Assembly: GCA_028687375.1 (NCBI GenBank) | Contig: JAQUAG010000001.1 | Span: forward strand, 62,001 to 126,000 | Length of the DNA stretch: 64,000 nt | Reading direction: 5' to 3' | Source of the DNA: Arcobacteraceae bacterium | GTDB taxonomy: Bacteria > Campylobacterota > Campylobacteria > Campylobacterales > Arcobacteraceae | In this document: piece after piece, positions 16,743 through 25,470 of the stretch | Position numbering within the stretch: the first letter of the stretch is position 1 | Layout: the number at the start of each line of letters is the position of its first letter | Position numbers and translations under genes: made by a program | The notes under the pieces: model-generated | The model's input: the letters and a program-made list of their open reading frames with translations, nothing else | Told to the model about the DNA's origin: nothing | Database searches by the model: none

Positions 16743-17406
16743 ATTTATATCCCATCCCTCTTATTGTTTCAAGAAACTCTGGTTTTTTTGGATTTTCTTC
16801 TATTTTATTTCGTATCCGATTGATAATAACAACTAAAGAACCCTCATCATTGCTAAAAGCATCACAATTATCAAAAATATCCTCTCTACTAATCACAAAA
16901 CCATCTCGTTGTAAAAATAATGACAACACTTCAAACTCTGCAACTGTAAGCTTTAGTGCTACACCATTCTTTGTTATCTCTCTCTTTTTTTCATCTAAAA
17001 TAAATATTTTGTATTGTTCTTGTATTGTTGGATTTGGCGTGGTATGGTTATATCGTCGCAGAATTGTTTTGATTCGTACCTCTAGTTCTCTAGGGTCGTA
17101 AGGTTTTGGAAGATAGTCGTCAGCTCCAAGTTCAAGAGCGGTTACTTTATCTGTGATATCACTTCTCGCACTTGAGATAATCACTGGGATTTTATGCTTT
17201 TTCATAATCTCTTTGCAAACTTCAAGCCCATCCATCCCAGGTAAAGTGAGGTCAAGTATCACAATATCAAATGTTTTAAGGTTGAGCGTTGAAAGAGCCA
17301 AAAATGGATCTTCAAAAGTCTCAACCTCAATGTTAAATTGTTTGAGATAGGAACTTAGCATAAAGCCAAGTTCAATATCATCTTCTAAAAGTAGGGCTTT
17401 TATCAC
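16726..17406 (-). CDS. OmpR-family response regulator (ArsR-like)
   Basis: A receiver domain (EDD near residue 10, DLTLPGMDGLEV with phosphoacceptor Asp 52, SSARSD, PKPYDPREL) joined to a winged-helix DNA-binding domain (KLTVAEFEVLSLFLQRDGFVISREDIF...RNKIEENPKKPEFLETIRGMGYKF). The start is a GTG at 17406 with AGAGGA upstream and lies 29 bases inside the end of the Spy-like gene. It is the partner of the overlapping kinase. Confidence 0.93.
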   Translation of the reverse strand: MIKALLLEDDIELGFMLSSYLKQFNIEVETFEDPFLALSTLNLKTFDIVILDLTLPGMDGLEVCKEIMKKHKIPVIISSARSDITDKVTALELGADDYLPKPYDPRELEVRIKTILRRYNHTTPNPTIQEQYKIFILDEKKREITKNGVALKLTVAEFEVLSLFLQRDGFVISREDIFDNCDAFSNDEGSLVVIINRIRNKIEENPKKPEFLETIRGMGYKFVQNK

Positions 17407-17869
17407 ATTTTCCTCTCATTGATGGCAAACCATCTTTCATCTCATTTTTAAATTTTACTTTTTGTTCTGGTGTCAGAATATCATATACTTTTGAAATGAT
17501 ATCCGCTTGCTGTTTGATTCTTTCTAATTTTTGATTTTGTATGATATCTACAAATTTCTGTGCATCAAATTTATCATCACTAAAAGCCTCCATTGGGGTA
17601 ACCATTTTTGGTTTATTTTCATCAAAAATCTTCCCAATACTCGCTTTTTGCTCTTTTGTAAGTCCAAGAGTTTCAACTTTTCCCATAAACATTCTCATAA
17701 AATCATGATGAGGATGTTCCCCTTTTTTGAAATTTTTAGAATCAACTCTCTTTTCCCCTTTCATTGGTCGATTATCATCTTTATTAACTTTACAACCCAT
17801 TGCTCCATTTGCAAAAGCTACACTCACACCTGCTACTAAAAGACCCGCTAATATTTTACTCGTTTTCAT
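17378..17869 (-). CDS. Spy/CpxP-like periplasmic LTxxQ protein
   Basis: A 163-residue protein with a signal peptide (KILAGLLVAGVSVAFANGAMG) and two LTxxQ motifs (LGLTKEQKASIGKIF and LTPEQKVKFKNEM), the hallmark of Spy/CpxP chaperones and metal-resistance relatives such as CnrX. A His/Asp-rich patch (GEHPHHDFMRMFMGK) may bind metal. It is first in an operon with an OmpR/HK pair; CpxP-like proteins usually report envelope stress back to such kinases. Repeated TTAAT/TTAAC elements upstream (17910-17950) could be the regulator's boxes. Confidence 0.8.
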   Translation of the reverse strand: MKTSKILAGLLVAGVSVAFANGAMGCKVNKDDNRPMKGEKRVDSKNFKKGEHPHHDFMRMFMGKVETLGLTKEQKASIGKIFDENKPKMVTPMEAFSDDKFDAQKFVDIIQNQKLERIKQQADIISKVYDILTPEQKVKFKNEMKDGLPSMRGKCDKSPTFRR

Positions 17870-17958
17870 ATTTTCTCCTTGTTTTGATATGAAAGTATAA
17901 GAAAGCTCGGTTAATAAAGTGTAAATGGAATGTTAATGGGAGATTAACAACAATTCTA

Positions 17959-18489
17959 TTATTTCATATTTGGACGAAAGCCAATAGGGTTTGTTTTCTC
18001 TTTTGCTTCATTTTGAAGTGATTGCATCGAACTTACAACTTGCACAACTTTTTGAAGCAACTCTTTTGTTTCTTTATTGTCTGTTTCAAGTGCTTCAAGT
18101 CGTTTTATGATGTCAAAGTATGGAACAGAAAGGTTTTTTAGCCTTGTAAATGTTCGCATAATTGCAATATTAACTTCTGTAGCTATTGAACTTTTGAGTA
18201 CAGTAGCCAACATATAAACACCTTGCTCTGTAAAAACTTTTACTTTTGATGGATTAAATTTCAAACTTTGTAGGTTATCACATTTTGTGATAAGCTCATT
18301 TTTTTCATTTTCATTAAGTTCAAACATAAAATCTTGTGGAAATTTTTCCATATTTCTTTTAACTGCTTGATTCAAAGCTCTTGTTTCTACCTGATACAGC
18401 TCTGCTAAATCTTTATCTATCATCACCTGCACACCTCGAATGATAAAGATTTTTTCATCCACTAAAACATTTTTTACTATTGCATCCAT
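17959..18489 (-). CDS. ORF6N-domain DNA-binding protein
   Basis: A 176-residue ORF6N protein (IFIIRGVQVMIDKDLAELYQVETRALNQAVKRNMEKFP and FTEQGVYMLATVLKSSIATEVNIAIMRTF), followed by a coiled coil (IIKRLEALETDNKETKELLQKVVQVV). The ATG at 18489 is chosen because AGGAGGTGTAAG stands right before it; the frame runs on to 18525 without support. The tail matches the decayed fragment at 9941. A copy of the recurrent motif lies 58 bases upstream. Confidence 0.85.
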   Translation of the reverse strand: MDAIVKNVLVDEKIFIIRGVQVMIDKDLAELYQVETRALNQAVKRNMEKFPQDFMFELNENEKNELITKCDNLQSLKFNPSKVKVFTEQGVYMLATVLKSSIATEVNIAIMRTFTRLKNLSVPYFDIIKRLEALETDNKETKELLQKVVQVVSSMQSLQNEAKEKTNPIGFRPNMK

Positions 18490-18547
18490 CTTACACCTCC
18501 TAAATTTATGTGAAAAGTGTACCAAAAAGATATTCTTAGTAGGAGAA

Positions 18548-18571
18548 ATATGTCATATTGTCATACTTTTG
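18548..18571. promoter_or_regulatory. recurrent motif, copy 4 (divergent)
   Basis: Reads ATATGTCATATTGTCATACT: the first half is as in the other copies, the second is TTGTCAT rather than TTGCAAT, giving an internal direct repeat of TGTCATA-like units. It is 58 bases upstream of the ORF6N start at 18489. Confidence 0.35.
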
Positions 18572-18582
18572 TAGAGATAAGA

Positions 18583-18897
18583 TTATAAATCCGAGATGTA
18601 ATCAATTACTTTTTCTCGTTGTTCTGCATCATCTTGAGCAATCTGTTGTTTAATAAGAATACCTGTGATAATACGATTAACTATTTCAATTTCTTTTTCA
18701 TCATCAACATCACCAATAGTACATGAAATATTTTCTCTTTTTTTTTCATAATACATTTCTAATATATTTTGTGCAATGGCATTTAATCTATTTATCTCTC
18801 GTTTAGCCTCATCATAACTATCAAATGTTTTATAACCTATACCTTTAATTCTAAATTTTCCGTCTTTTGTTTCTATAATATCAGCATCTTTAAGCAT
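18583..18897 (-). CDS. hypothetical small protein (104 aa)
   Basis: A soluble charged protein: a short beta region (KDGKFRIKGIGYKTFDSYDEAKREINRLNAIAQN) and then a helical tail. No family recognised. The ribosome binding site GGAGAAAG precedes the ATG. It lies alone between the ORF6N gene and the NnrS-like operon, with gaps of about 94 and 72 bases. Confidence 0.55.
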   Translation of the reverse strand: MLKDADIIETKDGKFRIKGIGYKTFDSYDEAKREINRLNAIAQNILEMYYEKKRENISCTIGDVDDEKEIEIVNRIITGILIKQQIAQDDAEQREKVIDYISDL

Positions 18898-18969
18898 AAC
18901 TTTCTCCGATTTTCTTTTGAGTGTAAGTGTAAATAAATTAATATATGCTTAAAATCTGGAAAGAGATAC

Positions 18970-20172
18970 TTACTTTATTGTAGCTCTCAACCTAAAATAT
19001 ATCTTCGCAGGGACTAAAAGATTATAAAAAAGCACTCCATTTGAAAGCAAAAAGAAAAATGCTCCAATACTACTATCAAAAATAAAAGCTACCAAAGAGA
19101 TAATATGCAGATATCTTTGTATAGTGATAAGTTTATCATCTATCATATCTCTCATATTTGGTACGGTAAAAATACCTTTGCTTGAAAGATGAAACCAAGT
19201 TAAAAAGGGGATGATTTTATAGGTCATACCATTTATAATAGAGATAGCAAATCCTCCAAATAATGTAAGTGTTATAACTCCATCAAATTCTATAAACTCA
19301 CCTAAAATAAAATAAAAAATACCAAAAATAAAAAATACCAATCCCGTTTGCCAAAATAAAACACTTTGGTCTTTCAGTTTTCTTTTTCTATTTTTGAGTT
19401 TTTGATAAGTTAGAAAAGTGAAATAAACTCCAATACCTACAATCAAAATCTTAAAAATAAAATAGTATCCAAGTGTAAAAATAGTATCAAGAACTAAAAA
19501 TAATAGGGCAAAGATTGTTCCAAAAAGTATGATTTTTTGTTCGTGCTTTTTGTAAGCGTCACACACCCAAAACATAGGGATAACTTGAAAGCTGATAGAG
19601 GCAATAAGTAAAAACACCCAACCAAAAAAGATAATATTGTAGTGAAGTGCAAGAAGTTGTGTGTATGATTCTTCTATATTTGAGATAGTATGAAGATATA
19701 TCATATAAAATCCAAGAAGAAATGCAACCATAAAAAAGACAAAGCTTGCAATCATACCATTTACAATAAGTGAGCGATTTTGCACCCCTAGAAGACCTTT
19801 TAGGCTAACGAAACTAAAAAATGCGATACTAAGGAAGAGTGTAATCATTGAGAGCTGTAAGAGCACTGTTAGGTGATAATAAAATCCAATTGAAAATGAA
19901 AAAAGAAAGATAAGTAGAAAAGTATATGTAAAATTTGCAGTAAACAGTGGTTTTTTGATAACCACACCAGCTACGACTGGCAACATCTGTTGCATCGCAC
20001 CAAACATCATCATTATCATAAATCCAATGGTAATAAGATGTAATGCTACGATATTTATCCCGCCGAACAATACCATTAAACTAGCTATTATTCCAAATAT
20101 AGGAGCTGTAAGGAAAAACTTTAGTGGTGCTTCAAATGGTGGAGCTTGGTCGAGGGAAAGTCCTGCAAACAT
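18970..20172 (-). CDS. NnrS-like polytopic membrane protein
   Basis: A 400-residue protein with about twelve hydrophobic helices. Conserved His-bearing helices such as IVALHLITIGFMIMMMFGAMQQMLPVVAGV and LALHYNIIFFGWVFLLIASISFQVIPMFWV resemble NnrS and the haem-copper-type membrane proteins that protect against nitric oxide. It is the last gene of an operon with DUF2249 and hemerythrin genes behind an FNR/DNR-type box, a context typical of NO or low-oxygen response. The exact family was not verified. Confidence 0.65.
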   Translation of the reverse strand: MFAGLSLDQAPPFEAPLKFFLTAPIFGIIASLMVLFGGINIVALHLITIGFMIMMMFGAMQQMLPVVAGVVIKKPLFTANFTYTFLLIFLFSFSIGFYYHLTVLLQLSMITLFLSIAFFSFVSLKGLLGVQNRSLIVNGMIASFVFFMVAFLLGFYMIYLHTISNIEESYTQLLALHYNIIFFGWVFLLIASISFQVIPMFWVCDAYKKHEQKIILFGTIFALLFLVLDTIFTLGYYFIFKILIVGIGVYFTFLTYQKLKNRKRKLKDQSVLFWQTGLVFFIFGIFYFILGEFIEFDGVITLTLFGGFAISIINGMTYKIIPFLTWFHLSSKGIFTVPNMRDMIDDKLITIQRYLHIISLVAFIFDSSIGAFFFLLSNGVLFYNLLVPAKIYFRLRATIK

Positions 20173-20182
20173 TTTTTAAACC

Positions 20183-20401
20183 TCACTCTTTCCAAATAAA
20201 TATTTGAAACATCTCATCATCTTCAACTATCTCATATTTAAAATTATTTTCATTTAGGATATTGAGAAGCATTTGAGGTTTTAGTCGATGGAGCATTTTA
20301 AGGCGATTTGTAGCATTGAGGAAAGGAAGTTTTGAAACCACTAAATTAAGTGGTTCTGGAGCTTCAAGTTCTCTACAATCAACCTCAATATCAGTTCTCA
20401 T
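20183..20401 (-). CDS. DUF2249-family protein
   Basis: A 72-residue protein: DCRELEAPEPLNLVVSKL, then a helix with a His-Arg pair (MLHRLKPQMLLNIL) and FQIFIWKE at the end. This is the TusA-like DUF2249 fold, found beside hemerythrin and NO-reduction genes in many bacteria. It lacks the N-terminal catalytic CPxP Cys of TusA, as usual for the family. It is six bases from the hemerythrin gene. Confidence 0.75.
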   Translation of the reverse strand: MRTDIEVDCRELEAPEPLNLVVSKLPFLNATNRLKMLHRLKPQMLLNILNENNFKYEIVEDDEMFQIFIWKE

Positions 20402-20407
20402 AAAGTT

Positions 20408-20833
20408 CTAAAGTGCTTTCATTTTTTCTATAATTTCATCACTATTTAAAGCATTATCTACCATATTGTACATAATCTGCTCCTCTTTCATATTGTGCTG
20501 TTGCATCACAAAAAGGAGGTTTTCACTTGTACCTAAAAATTGATTTTTATCTTTTTTTTCAAGAGCCACTTCCATTTGAGAAAATAATCCTCTCATCTGC
20601 TCATGCTCCATAAGCATAACAGTTGTAGGGTTACATCCACCACCACTACAGTTATTAAACTCAGGGAACATAACTTTCTCTTCCATAGAAAAATGGTGTT
20701 CCATATGCTCTTTAAACTCTTTAAAAAGTGGTTCTGCTTTCGTAAAATCACCACTATCTACTATATTTTCTAAGGTTGCAAACTCTTCATCGCAACTTCT
20801 GTGATCTTTTGTCATAAATTGATTTACTGTCAT
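20408..20833 (-). CDS. hemerythrin-domain protein
   Basis: A 141-residue four-helix protein with the di-iron ligand pattern: DHRSCDEEF, HMEHHFSMEEKVMFPEF, HEQMRGLF and HNMKEEQIMY. Such proteins bind O2 or NO or repair iron centres. It is first in an operon with DUF2249 and an NnrS-like protein, and a perfect TTGAT-N4-ATCAA site lies 54 bases upstream of its ATG. An extra CSGGGC segment between the helices is unusual. Confidence 0.9.
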   Translation of the reverse strand: MTVNQFMTKDHRSCDEEFATLENIVDSGDFTKAEPLFKEFKEHMEHHFSMEEKVMFPEFNNCSGGGCNPTTVMLMEHEQMRGLFSQMEVALEKKDKNQFLGTSENLLFVMQQHNMKEEQIMYNMVDNALNSDEIIEKMKAL

Positions 20834-20886
20834 ATTATTTTCCTAATTTGTTTTTAGAATAATAATAAAACAAAAAAAGTTTTTAG

Positions 20887-20900
20887 TTGATTTGTATCAA
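20887..20900 (-). promoter_or_regulatory. FNR/DNR-type box upstream of the hemerythrin operon
   Basis: TTGATTTGTATCAA is a perfect inverted repeat. Its centre is about 31 bases from a minus-strand TATTAT (20862-20867), which fits activation from -41.5. It shares the half-site and distance of the box at 35630. Confidence 0.7.
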
Positions 20901-20907
20901 GAAAAGA

Positions 20908-21438
20908 TTATTTAATCTCCTCTTTATCCTCTTGTATACTCTCTTTCACCTCTCGTATCTCATAAGACAGCGCTTTTTTAAGGTACTCAAGGGGATAAAA
21001 GAAAAGTGCTTTAAACACTATGCTAATTTTTGCATCATTTTCACCTACTTCACTAAACAATGGGAAAGTTGAACTTTGAATAGTGTCTACTTTTGGAGAA
21101 ACTGTAAATTCTACATTTTTAAGAGCTTTTATCATATTTAAGGTATTTTTGAAATCTTTTGGTGCTAAATTTTCTAAAATATTACTAGTAGTTTCCTCTT
21201 TCTTAACTGCATAAAAAAGTGCCGTTAGTGAATCTTTATGGATAACTTTCGTCCAGTTGATTTTAAATTTTGGATGATGAAATACTGAACTTTGATGAAG
21301 TAATGGGTTTGTTTTTTCTCTTCTCATCTCTTCAATAACAGTTAAAAAACTATTTTTCCCACCAAAGCTCATAGCCACTTCTAACACTATATTGTGTACA
21401 TTCTCTTTTTGTTTTATCTCTAATTTATAAAATTCCAT
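20908..21438 (-). CDS. conserved hypothetical protein (176 aa)
   Basis: MEFYKLEIKQKENVHNIVLEVAMSFGGKNSFLTVIEEMRREKTNPLLHQSSVF, then VIHKDSLTALFYAVKKEE and a charged tail. I do not recognise the family. The frame could be read from 21483, but that would start inside the palindrome of the structured element; the ATG at 21438 has AAAGGAAAAC upstream and is preferred. The gene is preceded by copy B of the element, just as pdxH is by copy A. Confidence 0.6.
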   Translation of the reverse strand: MEFYKLEIKQKENVHNIVLEVAMSFGGKNSFLTVIEEMRREKTNPLLHQSSVFHHPKFKINWTKVIHKDSLTALFYAVKKEETTSNILENLAPKDFKNTLNMIKALKNVEFTVSPKVDTIQSSTFPLFSEVGENDAKISIVFKALFFYPLEYLKKALSYEIREVKESIQEDKEEIK

Positions 21439-21462
21439 TTTGTTTTGTTTTCCTTTTAAAAT

Positions 21463-21594
21463 GTCCCATTTTAAAAGGGACATAGTGTTCTTTGTCTTCT
21501 TTTAACGATATGGCAAAGCCACATCTAAAGAAGCAAATCCTAAAGAGAGAGATGAATCTCTCTTGCTTCGCAAATGTCCCATTTTAAAAGGGAC
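21463..21594 (-). ncRNA. structured leader/repeat element, copy B
   Basis: Read leftward it has GAAGCAA, hairpin AGAGAT-tc-ATCTCT, the constant CTCTTTAGGATTTGCT, stem CTTCTTT/AAAGAAG enclosing GGC-ttt-GCC, and GTCCCTTTTAAAATGGGAC, in the same order as copy A at 14081-14186. Here the palindrome is present at both ends (21463-21481 and 21576-21594). GAAGCAA can pair with TTGCTTC, which competes with the CTTCTTT stem. It fills the gap between the MORN-repeat gene and the 20908-21438 gene. Confidence 0.55.
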
Positions 21595-21601
21595 CATCTA
21601 T

Positions 21602-22906
21602 CTATTTTATCTGCGTTTCTTTAAGAAGCTTTCCATATACATCAAAAAATTGTTGTAACCCTTTTTCCTCACCCTTTACATAGTTTCCTTTAGTTCTAAT
21701 TTTACCATTTTGATAGTAAGTTATCACCTCTCCATCAATTTCACCATTATGATACTGTGTTTGTGATTTTATACTTCCATCTTTATAAAATGTTTTTGTA
21801 ATCCCCTCTTGCTCTCCCTCTTTATAGTTTGCCTCTTCAAGAACAGTTCCTGAGTTGTAATAAGTTATCTTTAATCCATCAAGCTTATTGTTTTTCATCT
21901 CTGTTCTACTATAAAGTATTTTATCCATCGCATAAAGTGTAACCACACCATTTAAAGCACCATTCACAAAAGTTTCTGTTGATTTAAGATTTCCATTTTT
22001 ATAGTAAAGTGTTCTTATCCCCTCTGGCTTTCCATTTTTATATGAAACTTTTGATTCCATTGTTCCATCTGGATAATATTGTTTCATAAGACCATTTTGT
22101 TTATTTTGAGTATATTGTATCTCTTGTTTTTTCCCACTTGGGTAGCTTGAGATAGCTACTTTTGTGATTGATTTTGCTTTTTTGTCATTTTTAAAGTAGT
22201 TCTCTTTATCATAAATAAGCCCATTTTTAAAATAACTTTCACTTACCACTTGTTTATTTTTATTGTATATCTTTGCCAATCCATCTAGTTCATTCTCTTT
22301 GTATGGATATTCACTATAGAGTTCTCCTGTGATGAAATACTCTTTTTCAATACCATCAATTTGATTGTTTTTATAGGGTGTTTCTTTCTTTTTTAAACCA
22401 TTCAAAAAATACTCTGTAGTTACCCCATTTTTTACATCATTTTCATAAGATATTTCAACTTTTAATTTTTTTTGAGGATAATATTCTTTTGCAATTCCTA
22501 TGCGTTGATTAGTTTTATAAGTTTCTTCAAGTTTGATATCACCATTTTCATAGTATTCTACACTTATTCCATTTTTGTTATTATTGCTGTAGTTGATTTC
22601 AAAATGGAGTTTTCCATTTGGATAATAAATCTTAACAATACCCTCTATTTGGTTGTTTGAATAGGGTTCTTCCCTTATAATTGTGCCATCTTTCCCAAAA
22701 GTAGTTTTAATCCCAAAAGCTTGTCCATCACTATAAAGTTGCTTTGATTTTAATTCACCACTATTATAATATTTAGTAACCACTTCAATTGGTTTATCTT
22801 TAGTTTGCTCTAACTCCATCCCATTATAAAGTGTAGTTGTAGTTGCACAATAAAGTGTACTTGCCCCAAAAAAGATAAAAAATAAGGGTAAAAAAAGTTG
22901 CTTCAT
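21602..22906 (-). CDS. exported MORN-repeat (YwqK-like) protein
   Basis: A 434-residue protein with a signal peptide (MKQLFLPLFFIFFGASTLYC; the last Cys could be a lipobox Cys) and about fifteen repeats of the form YYxNGxLKxExxYxNxxxxGIxKxYY, the MORN_2/YwqK type. These repeats form extended beta-hairpin surfaces for protein or lipid contact. Database names for this family often say toxin-antitoxin, which has no support here. A single promoter may serve this and the genes to its left. Confidence 0.85.
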   Translation of the reverse strand: MKQLFLPLFFIFFGASTLYCATTTTLYNGMELEQTKDKPIEVVTKYYNSGELKSKQLYSDGQAFGIKTTFGKDGTIIREEPYSNNQIEGIVKIYYPNGKLHFEINYSNNNKNGISVEYYENGDIKLEETYKTNQRIGIAKEYYPQKKLKVEISYENDVKNGVTTEYFLNGLKKKETPYKNNQIDGIEKEYFITGELYSEYPYKENELDGLAKIYNKNKQVVSESYFKNGLIYDKENYFKNDKKAKSITKVAISSYPSGKKQEIQYTQNKQNGLMKQYYPDGTMESKVSYKNGKPEGIRTLYYKNGNLKSTETFVNGALNGVVTLYAMDKILYSRTEMKNNKLDGLKITYYNSGTVLEEANYKEGEQEGITKTFYKDGSIKSQTQYHNGEIDGEVITYYQNGKIRTKGNYVKGEEKGLQQFFDVYGKLLKETQIK

Positions 22907-23743
22907 CTATTGAAACATACCCTCATATTTTTTCATCGTTGCTTCGATATTTTCTATAATCGCACTTATATCTACTTTCTTTATCTCAAGAGTTTGAGGA
23001 TAATTTGCTATAAGGTCGTCAAATTGCGCCACAACTTCATCAAGAGTTCCCCCTTTTATTTGAGGAATATTATATTTTTCCAAAAGGTCTAATTCCCCTT
23101 TATATGGCTTAATATCTCGTGGAAAAAATACTGGTTTATTTCCACTAGCTAACGATTCCAAGCAAGCATGCACAGAAGAAGTAAGGAGATATGAACATCC
23201 TTTGATAAACTTCATATACTCTTCATCTTCATAAATCTCACCAAAATAAGGGGCAAGTTTTATTTCGGTTCCAAGGAAAAAATAGTGTCCTAAAAGTATT
23301 GGTAATCCACAGTTTTTACTATTTTCACACATTTTAAGTAGATCTGCTTCATAGTCATCATCTGCAAAGAAAAATCCCTTTTCGTGAATCTTTGATGAAG
23401 ATGTAAAATACTCATCATCGATAATATCATAAGGGATATCAACCCCAACTTCCAAAAGAGTTTCACAAAAATCAGCCATATACTCTCTCATGGTAGCACT
23501 TGGTTCTAGTGAATCAAAAATAAGTATATCTTTTCGTCTCATCATATGTGGAAGATTTCCTATGATATCGACCCCTACACCTTTTTTTACACCAAGTTCA
23601 GCCTTTGCAAATGATGCTGCTCTATAGTCAGCCGTCGCTAAAATTGGATCAAGATGAGCTAATTGCTTATAAATAGCCGATGTTCTTCTAATATTTTCCA
23701 ATCCAAAATTATGTCCACTTCTTGCGTACAAATATAAAGTCAT
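22907..23743 (-). CDS. GT-B glycosyltransferase-like protein
   Basis: A 278-residue protein that starts TLYLYARSGHNFGLENIRRTSAIYKQL and later has KGCSYLLTSSVHACLESLASGNKPVFFPRD, like the sugar-nucleotide-binding half of GT-B enzymes (MurG/WecB type), where a Ser/Glu-rich loop contacts the nucleotide. It is shorter than usual GT-B enzymes, so it may be a divergent or partial fold. The upstream neighbour encodes a metal-binding HMA protein and beyond that glmU is divergent. Function not assigned. Confidence 0.5.
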   Translation of the reverse strand: MTLYLYARSGHNFGLENIRRTSAIYKQLAHLDPILATADYRAASFAKAELGVKKGVGVDIIGNLPHMMRRKDILIFDSLEPSATMREYMADFCETLLEVGVDIPYDIIDDEYFTSSSKIHEKGFFFADDDYEADLLKMCENSKNCGLPILLGHYFFLGTEIKLAPYFGEIYEDEEYMKFIKGCSYLLTSSVHACLESLASGNKPVFFPRDIKPYKGELDLLEKYNIPQIKGGTLDEVVAQFDDLIANYPQTLEIKKVDISAIIENIEATMKKYEGMFQ

Positions 23744-23755
23744 TCTAAATTTCCC

Positions 23756-24034
23756 CTAATTATCTATTTTTCCAATAGCACAAGATACGAAACTCTTAGC
23801 TGTTGTTGTTATTTTCTCGATTGTATTTAATTCATCTGATGCCAAAGGATAGCCTAATGTTTTAAGTTTTGATTTTAAGCTTTCTATTTGGCTTTCATCG
23901 ATATCAAGGGTAATTTCTCGTGGCATCAAGTCAAGATTGACTTCAACCTCTCCAAATTCCTCTAAAAGTGATTTTTTAAGGGTATTAGCACATCCACCAC
24001 ATTTTACATTTGAGACTTGAAATGTTTGTTTCAT
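23756..24034 (-). CDS. HMA-domain metal-binding protein (CopZ-like)
   Basis: A 92-residue protein with the heavy-metal-associated fold: FQVSNVKCGGCANTLKKSLLEEFGEVEVNLDLMPREITLDI. The metal loop is CGGC, where copper chaperones usually have MxCxxC, so the bound metal is uncertain. A short tail after residue 70 contains one more Cys. No P-type ATPase lies in the window. It is divergent from glmU. Confidence 0.8.
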   Translation of the reverse strand: MKQTFQVSNVKCGGCANTLKKSLLEEFGEVEVNLDLMPREITLDIDESQIESLKSKLKTLGYPLASDELNTIEKITTTAKSFVSCAIGKIDN

Positions 24035-24173
24035 TTTAACTCCTTAATCTTTTGTTCGATTTTACAATATTTTTTGATAAATTGATAGAGTTCTAATGAC
24101 CGTTTATTTGTTTTGGCATTAATTTGTTATAATCTATCCTTAAATAAAATTCATACAATTTAGGCAAATCAAA

Positions 24174-25469
24174 ATGAAAACAGATATCTCAATCATCATC
24201 CTAGCAGCTGGTCAAGGTACTAGAATGAAATCAACACTACCAAAAGTGCTTCACAAAATATCAGGCTTTGAGATGTTGTATTACTCTATCGCTGAAGCTA
24301 AAAAGTTAAGTGATGATATTACAGTGGTTTTATATCATCAAGCAGAACTCGTACAAAGTGCTATGGATAAATACTTCGATGGTATAAACTATCATATCCA
24401 AGACCATCTAAACTTCCCTGGAACTGGTGGTGCAGTGATGGGAATTACTCCAAAACATTCAAAAACTTTGGTACTCAACGGTGATATGCCACTTGTTGAA
24501 GCAAAAGAACTTGACGCTTTGATAAGCGATAGTAAACTTACTATGTCTGTGCTTGAACTTCCAAGTGCTATGGGATATGGAAGAGTTGTCGTGGAAAATG
24601 ATGCAGTAAAAAAGATAGTTGAGCAAAAAGATTGTACTCCTAGTGAACTTGCTATTAATGTTGCAAATGCTGGGATTTATTGTTTTGATACCGAGTTTCT
24701 ACTAGCAAATTTACCAAAACTTACAAATAACAATAATCAAAAAGAATACTACATAACAGACCTTGTAGAGATGGCGATAGAGCAGGGGATAGATGTAAAA
24801 CCAATAGTTGTAAGTGAAGAGAATTTCAAAGGTGTCAATAGTAAAGTTGACCTCTCAAACGCAGAAGTTATCCATCAAAATAGAATAAAAGAGAAATTTA
24901 TGGCAAATGGTGTGATTATGAGATTACCTTCAACTATCTATATCGAAAGTGGTGTGGAGATAGAGGGGGAGAGTATCATTGAAAATGGTGTGTCACTTCT
25001 AGGAAATACTAAAATTATCGCAAGCCACATCAAAGCAAATAGTGTTGTTGAAAATAGTGTGCTAGAAAATAGCGATATTGGACCAATGGCAAGAATAAGA
25101 CCAGATAGTATCCTCAAAGATACCCATATTGGAAACTTTGTAGAGGTGAAAAAAGGAAATCTAAATGGTGTTAAAGCTGGACACTTAAGTTATCTTGGAG
25201 ATTGTACAATTGATACTGGTTCTAATATTGGGGCTGGAACTATCACTTGTAACTATGATGGGAAGAAAAAATACCAAACAATTATCGGGAAAAATGTATT
25301 TGTAGGAAGCGATACACAACTTGTAGCTCCAGTAACAATCCCTGATGATGTGATGATAGCAGCGGGAACAACTGTGACAAAAGACCCACAAAGTGGCGAC
25401 TTGGTACTGAGCCGAACGCCTCAAAAAAGTATTGGTAAGTTTTTTTATAAATTCTTTGGGACAAAATAA
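24174..25469 (+). CDS. glmU: bifunctional GlmU (GlcN-1-P acetyltransferase / GlcNAc-1-P uridylyltransferase)
   Basis: A 431-residue enzyme making UDP-GlcNAc for peptidoglycan and LPS. The N-terminal uridylyltransferase shows LAAGQGTRMKSTLPKVLH and NGDMPLVE; the C-terminal left-handed beta helix has hexapeptide repeats and the acetyltransferase residues in IRPDSILKDTHIGNFVEVKK, GHLSYLGDCTIDTGSNIGAGTITCNYDG and VGSDTQLVAPVTI. Length is normal. The restriction-modification cassette starts one base after its stop codon. Confidence 0.97.
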   Translation: MKTDISIIILAAGQGTRMKSTLPKVLHKISGFEMLYYSIAEAKKLSDDITVVLYHQAELVQSAMDKYFDGINYHIQDHLNFPGTGGAVMGITPKHSKTLVLNGDMPLVEAKELDALISDSKLTMSVLELPSAMGYGRVVVENDAVKKIVEQKDCTPSELAINVANAGIYCFDTEFLLANLPKLTNNNNQKEYYITDLVEMAIEQGIDVKPIVVSEENFKGVNSKVDLSNAEVIHQNRIKEKFMANGVIMRLPSTIYIESGVEIEGESIIENGVSLLGNTKIIASHIKANSVVENSVLENSDIGPMARIRPDSILKDTHIGNFVEVKKGNLNGVKAGHLSYLGDCTIDTGSNIGAGTITCNYDGKKKYQTIIGKNVFVGSDTQLVAPVTIPDDVMIAAGTTVTKDPQSGDLVLSRTPQKSIGKFFYKFFGTK

Positions 25470-25470
25470 A

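Noticed and set aside
21439-21483. N-terminal extension of the 20908-21438 protein
   Set aside because: It would be encoded by the terminal palindrome of the structured element; the internal ATG has a clear ribosome binding site.
21602-22906. Toxin-antitoxin component
   Set aside because: The YwqK name in databases suggests it, but the protein is exported, consists of MORN repeats and has no adjacent toxin-like gene.
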